From NCBI GenBank assembly GCA_025928215.1, contig JAICJW010000305.1:1-5613 (forward strand): 5,613 nucleotides of DNA, given 5' to 3'. The stretch's first letter is position 1. Every line of letters begins with the position of its first letter. Shown here piece after piece: positions 3,737-5,613 of this stretch. The DNA comes from Chloroflexia bacterium (GTDB lineage: Bacteria > Chloroflexota > Chloroflexia > Thermomicrobiales > JALYUS01). The position numbers and the translations under genes are program-made. Below the pieces are notes generated by a model. It saw nothing but the letters and a program-made list of their open reading frames with translations. It ran no database searches and was not told the DNA's origin.

Positions 3737-5613
3737 GTGATCTATGACGCCGACCACCCGCTCGATCTGGCTGAGGCGCTTCGTGATGCCACGCCCGCGC
3801 AACGGCATGAGTTCTCGCGCCGCGCGGCCCTTCTCGGCATGTCCGGTTCAGCCATCGCCGCGTTGCTCGCCGCCTGTGGCGGCACATCAAGCGCCCCGAC
3901 GAACACGCCCGCCGCTGCCGGGACACAGGCGGCGCCCACCAAGGGGACGATCCCGACCGTCGCCGTAAACCAGGCGACCGCGCCCGCCGCCAGCAGCGCC
4001 GCATCGACGAGCGGCACCGCGCCGGCGGCAAGCGCCGCGGCCACGAGTGGTGGTGCTCCGGCGGCAAGCGCCGCGAGCGGCAGCCCGACGACCGCCGCGT
4101 CGTCATCCGGCAAGAAGCCGAAGCGGGGTGGCACGTTCGTCACGATGGGCCATCAGGATATTTCGAGCCTCAGCCCGGATGACGCCGGCCCGACCGTCTG
4201 GTACGTCCTCATTTACAACATCCATGAGGCCCTCCTCAAAGTGGACGAGAACTACAAGCTCGTGCCCGTCCTTGCGGAGAGTTATCAGATCGCGCCGGAT
4301 GGTAAGACGTGGACATTCAAGTTACGCAAGGGCGTCAAGTGGCACGACGGCCAGCCCTTTACGTCGGCGGATGTTAAGTATTACTACGACTGGATCCGCG
4401 ATCCGAAAAACGCCGCGATCAACCAACCAAACTTCAAAGATGTCTCGAATGTTGACGCGCCTGACGACTCCACCGTCGTCGTTACCCTGTCGCGCGTCTA
4501 CGTTCCTTTCGGGGCCTTGAGCGCGACGATCGCGATTGTGCCGAAGCATGTCCATGAGAAGATCGGTGAAGTCGAATACAAGAAAGCGCCGGTCGGTACG
4601 GGGCCGTATAAGTTCATGGAACAGAAACTTGGCGATCATGTCACGCTGCAAGCCTTCGATGATTATTGGGGCGGTCGGCCCTTCATTGATTTCTGGCGCG
4701 AGAATGTCGTGCCGGAAACCTCCGTTCGCGCCATTGCCCTGCAAACGGGCGACGCGGACTCCTCAACCTGGCCTCTCGCGCCCGAGGACGACCTGAAGTA
4801 TCTTCAGGACCCAAAATTCCAGAGCTATCGCGCGCCGGGAGTGGCCGTCAACCATTTCCCGCTCAATACCGAGAAACCGCTCCTCTCCGATAAGCGCGTC
4901 CGGCAGGCGATGATGTACGCGATGGACCGCGATGCGATGGTCAAGGACCTATTGAAGGGGTTAGCCGTTAAGGCGACCGGCAACCTCTCGCCCGCCCTCG
5001 AATTCTATTACGAACCAAATGTCACGCTCTACCCACGGGACCTCGACAAAGCGAAGGCGCTGCTCAAGGATGCGGGCTGGACGCCAGGTCCGGACGGCAT
5101 CCTCGCGAACGCCCAGGGGCAGAAGCTCTCCGTCGTCTGTACCGTCTTCAGTGGCGATGCGCTCCGCAAGAGCGAGGCGGAGGTCGCGCAGCGCAACTTC
5201 AAGGACGTCGGCATTGACATGCAATTGAAGGAGTTGGAGACCTCCGCCGCACTCGTTGCCGAGCGCCAGGGAAACTACGATCTCGGCCTGTTTAACTGGA
5301 CCTATGGCGGCAGCAACGGGGACCCGGATGCGCAGTCGCTCTATGCCGGCAACGTAAACAATTTCTCGCGCTGGAATAACCCGGACGCCCAGAAATTGCT
5401 CCAGCAGGGCGCCTCGGAGACCGATCCGCAAAAGCGCAAGCAGATCTACAGCGATCTCCAGAAACTGGTGACGCAAGAAGTTCCCTTTCTCTATGTGATG
5501 TATTGGGAGACCGTTCTGCACTTCAACAAGCGGATTAAAGGGATGCCGGACAAGGCGACGAACCCCTACTGGCTCTACCAGAACTTCGCCAAGTACTGGA
5601 TCGAAGAGGGGTA
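3737..5613 (+). CDS. ABC transporter family 5 substrate-binding lipoprotein (peptide/opine/nickel type), Tat-exported
   Basis: 625 codons are visible and the last two bases (TA) probably begin the stop codon, so it is complete or nearly so. The GTG start follows AAGGAGA by six bases. A 25-residue N-region leads to FSRRAALLG (26-34; twin Arg 28-29), a hydrophobic stretch, and lipobox LLAAC with Cys47: a Tat signal and a lipid anchor on the outer face of the membrane. Residues 48-130 form an Ala/Pro/Ser/Thr/Gly-rich linker ending KKPKRGGTF. The binding domain follows: the family signature region WTFKLRKGVKWHDGQPFTSADV (192-213), GTGPYKF at 287-293, LSDKRVRQAMMYAMDRD in mid-protein, and FNWTYGGSNGDPD near 519-531. 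It is longer than the usual 500-550 because of the linker. It should capture an oligopeptide-like or other small solute for an inner-membrane permease pair and ATPases; none are in view and probably lie to the right. The ligand cannot be read from the sequence. Confidence 0.95.
   Translation, partial: MIYDADHPLDLAEALRDATPAQRHEFSRRAALLGMSGSAIAALLAACGGTSSAPTNTPAAAGTQAAPTKGTIPTVAVNQATAPAASSAASTSGTAPAASAAATSGGAPAASAASGSPTTAASSSGKKPKRGGTFVTMGHQDISSLSPDDAGPTVWYVLIYNIHEALLKVDENYKLVPVLAESYQIAPDGKTWTFKLRKGVKWHDGQPFTSADVKYYYDWIRDPKNAAINQPNFKDVSNVDAPDDSTVVVTLSRVYVPFGALSATIAIVPKHVHEKIGEVEYKKAPVGTGPYKFMEQKLGDHVTLQAFDDYWGGRPFIDFWRENVVPETSVRAIALQTGDADSSTWPLAPEDDLKYLQDPKFQSYRAPGVAVNHFPLNTEKPLLSDKRVRQAMMYAMDRDAMVKDLLKGLAVKATGNLSPALEFYYEPNVTLYPRDLDKAKALLKDAGWTPGPDGILANAQGQKLSVVCTVFSGDALRKSEAEVAQRNFKDVGIDMQLKELETSAALVAERQGNYDLGLFNWTYGGSNGDPDAQSLYAGNVNNFSRWNNPDAQKLLQQGASETDPQKRKQIYSDLQKLVTQEVPFLYVMYWETVLHFNKRIKGMPDKATNPYWLYQNFAKYWIEEG
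4010..4081 (+). repeat. Two tandem 36-base units in the lipoprotein linker
   Basis: Two in-frame 12-codon units encode SGTAPAASAAAT (4010-4045) and SGGAPAASAASG (4046-4081). They share an exact 18-base core, CCGGCGGCAAGCGCCGCG, at 4022-4039 and 4058-4075. The linker therefore probably grew by local duplication and may vary in length among relatives. Confidence 0.7.

Noticed and set aside
4322..5521. Minus-strand frames of 140 and 186 residues inside the binding-protein gene
   Set aside because: They lie antisense to well-conserved family 5 motifs and have no family signature of their own.

Overview
The window is GC-rich, with tightly packed genes, strong Shine-Dalgarno sites, occasional GTG/TTG starts and E. 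coli-like sigma-70 promoters. The best taxonomic hint is a Tat-exported family 5 solute-binding lipoprotein with a long Ala/Pro/Ser/Thr-rich linker, together with a CGNR zinc-finger protein. That pairing suggests a Chloroflexota/Thermomicrobia-like or other terrestrial high-GC bacterium. This is an inference and weak; no rRNA or marker gene is present.

Left part (1-2058), all on the minus strand and read right to left: a CGNR/ABATE-type zinc-finger putative regulator (2058-1438), a Ca-dependent inosine/uridine-type nucleoside hydrolase (1320-385), a candidate 22-residue peptide whose TTG start overlaps the hydrolase stop (388-320), and a PqqD-like protein (289-2). PqqD-type domains bind precursor peptides of ribosomally made, modified peptides (RiPPs). 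A short peptide ending in three consecutive cysteines just upstream of one is the most unusual thing here. Any modifying enzyme would lie beyond the left edge.

Centre (2059-2166): a compact divergent promoter region. The minus-strand promoter of the CGNR gene and the plus-strand promoter of the small-ORF transcript have -35 boxes that overlap by five bases. A near-palindrome covers the plus-strand -10 box and could be an operator.

Right part, plus strand: a possible 31-codon leader ORF (2167-2262) overlaps by ATGA an 83-residue protein of unknown function (2259-2510). An almost perfect 28-bp palindrome follows (2524-2551; a decayed copy lies at 1391-1418), then a tandemly duplicated DinB/ClbS-like four-helix-bundle protein (2575-3537). 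After a 199-bp gap holding a strong promoter and a leader hairpin comes the solute-binding lipoprotein (3737 to the right edge). Its permease and ATPase genes are not in the window.

No tRNA, rRNA, CRISPR array, insertion sequence or transposase was seen. No stretch over 300 bases lacks a gene.
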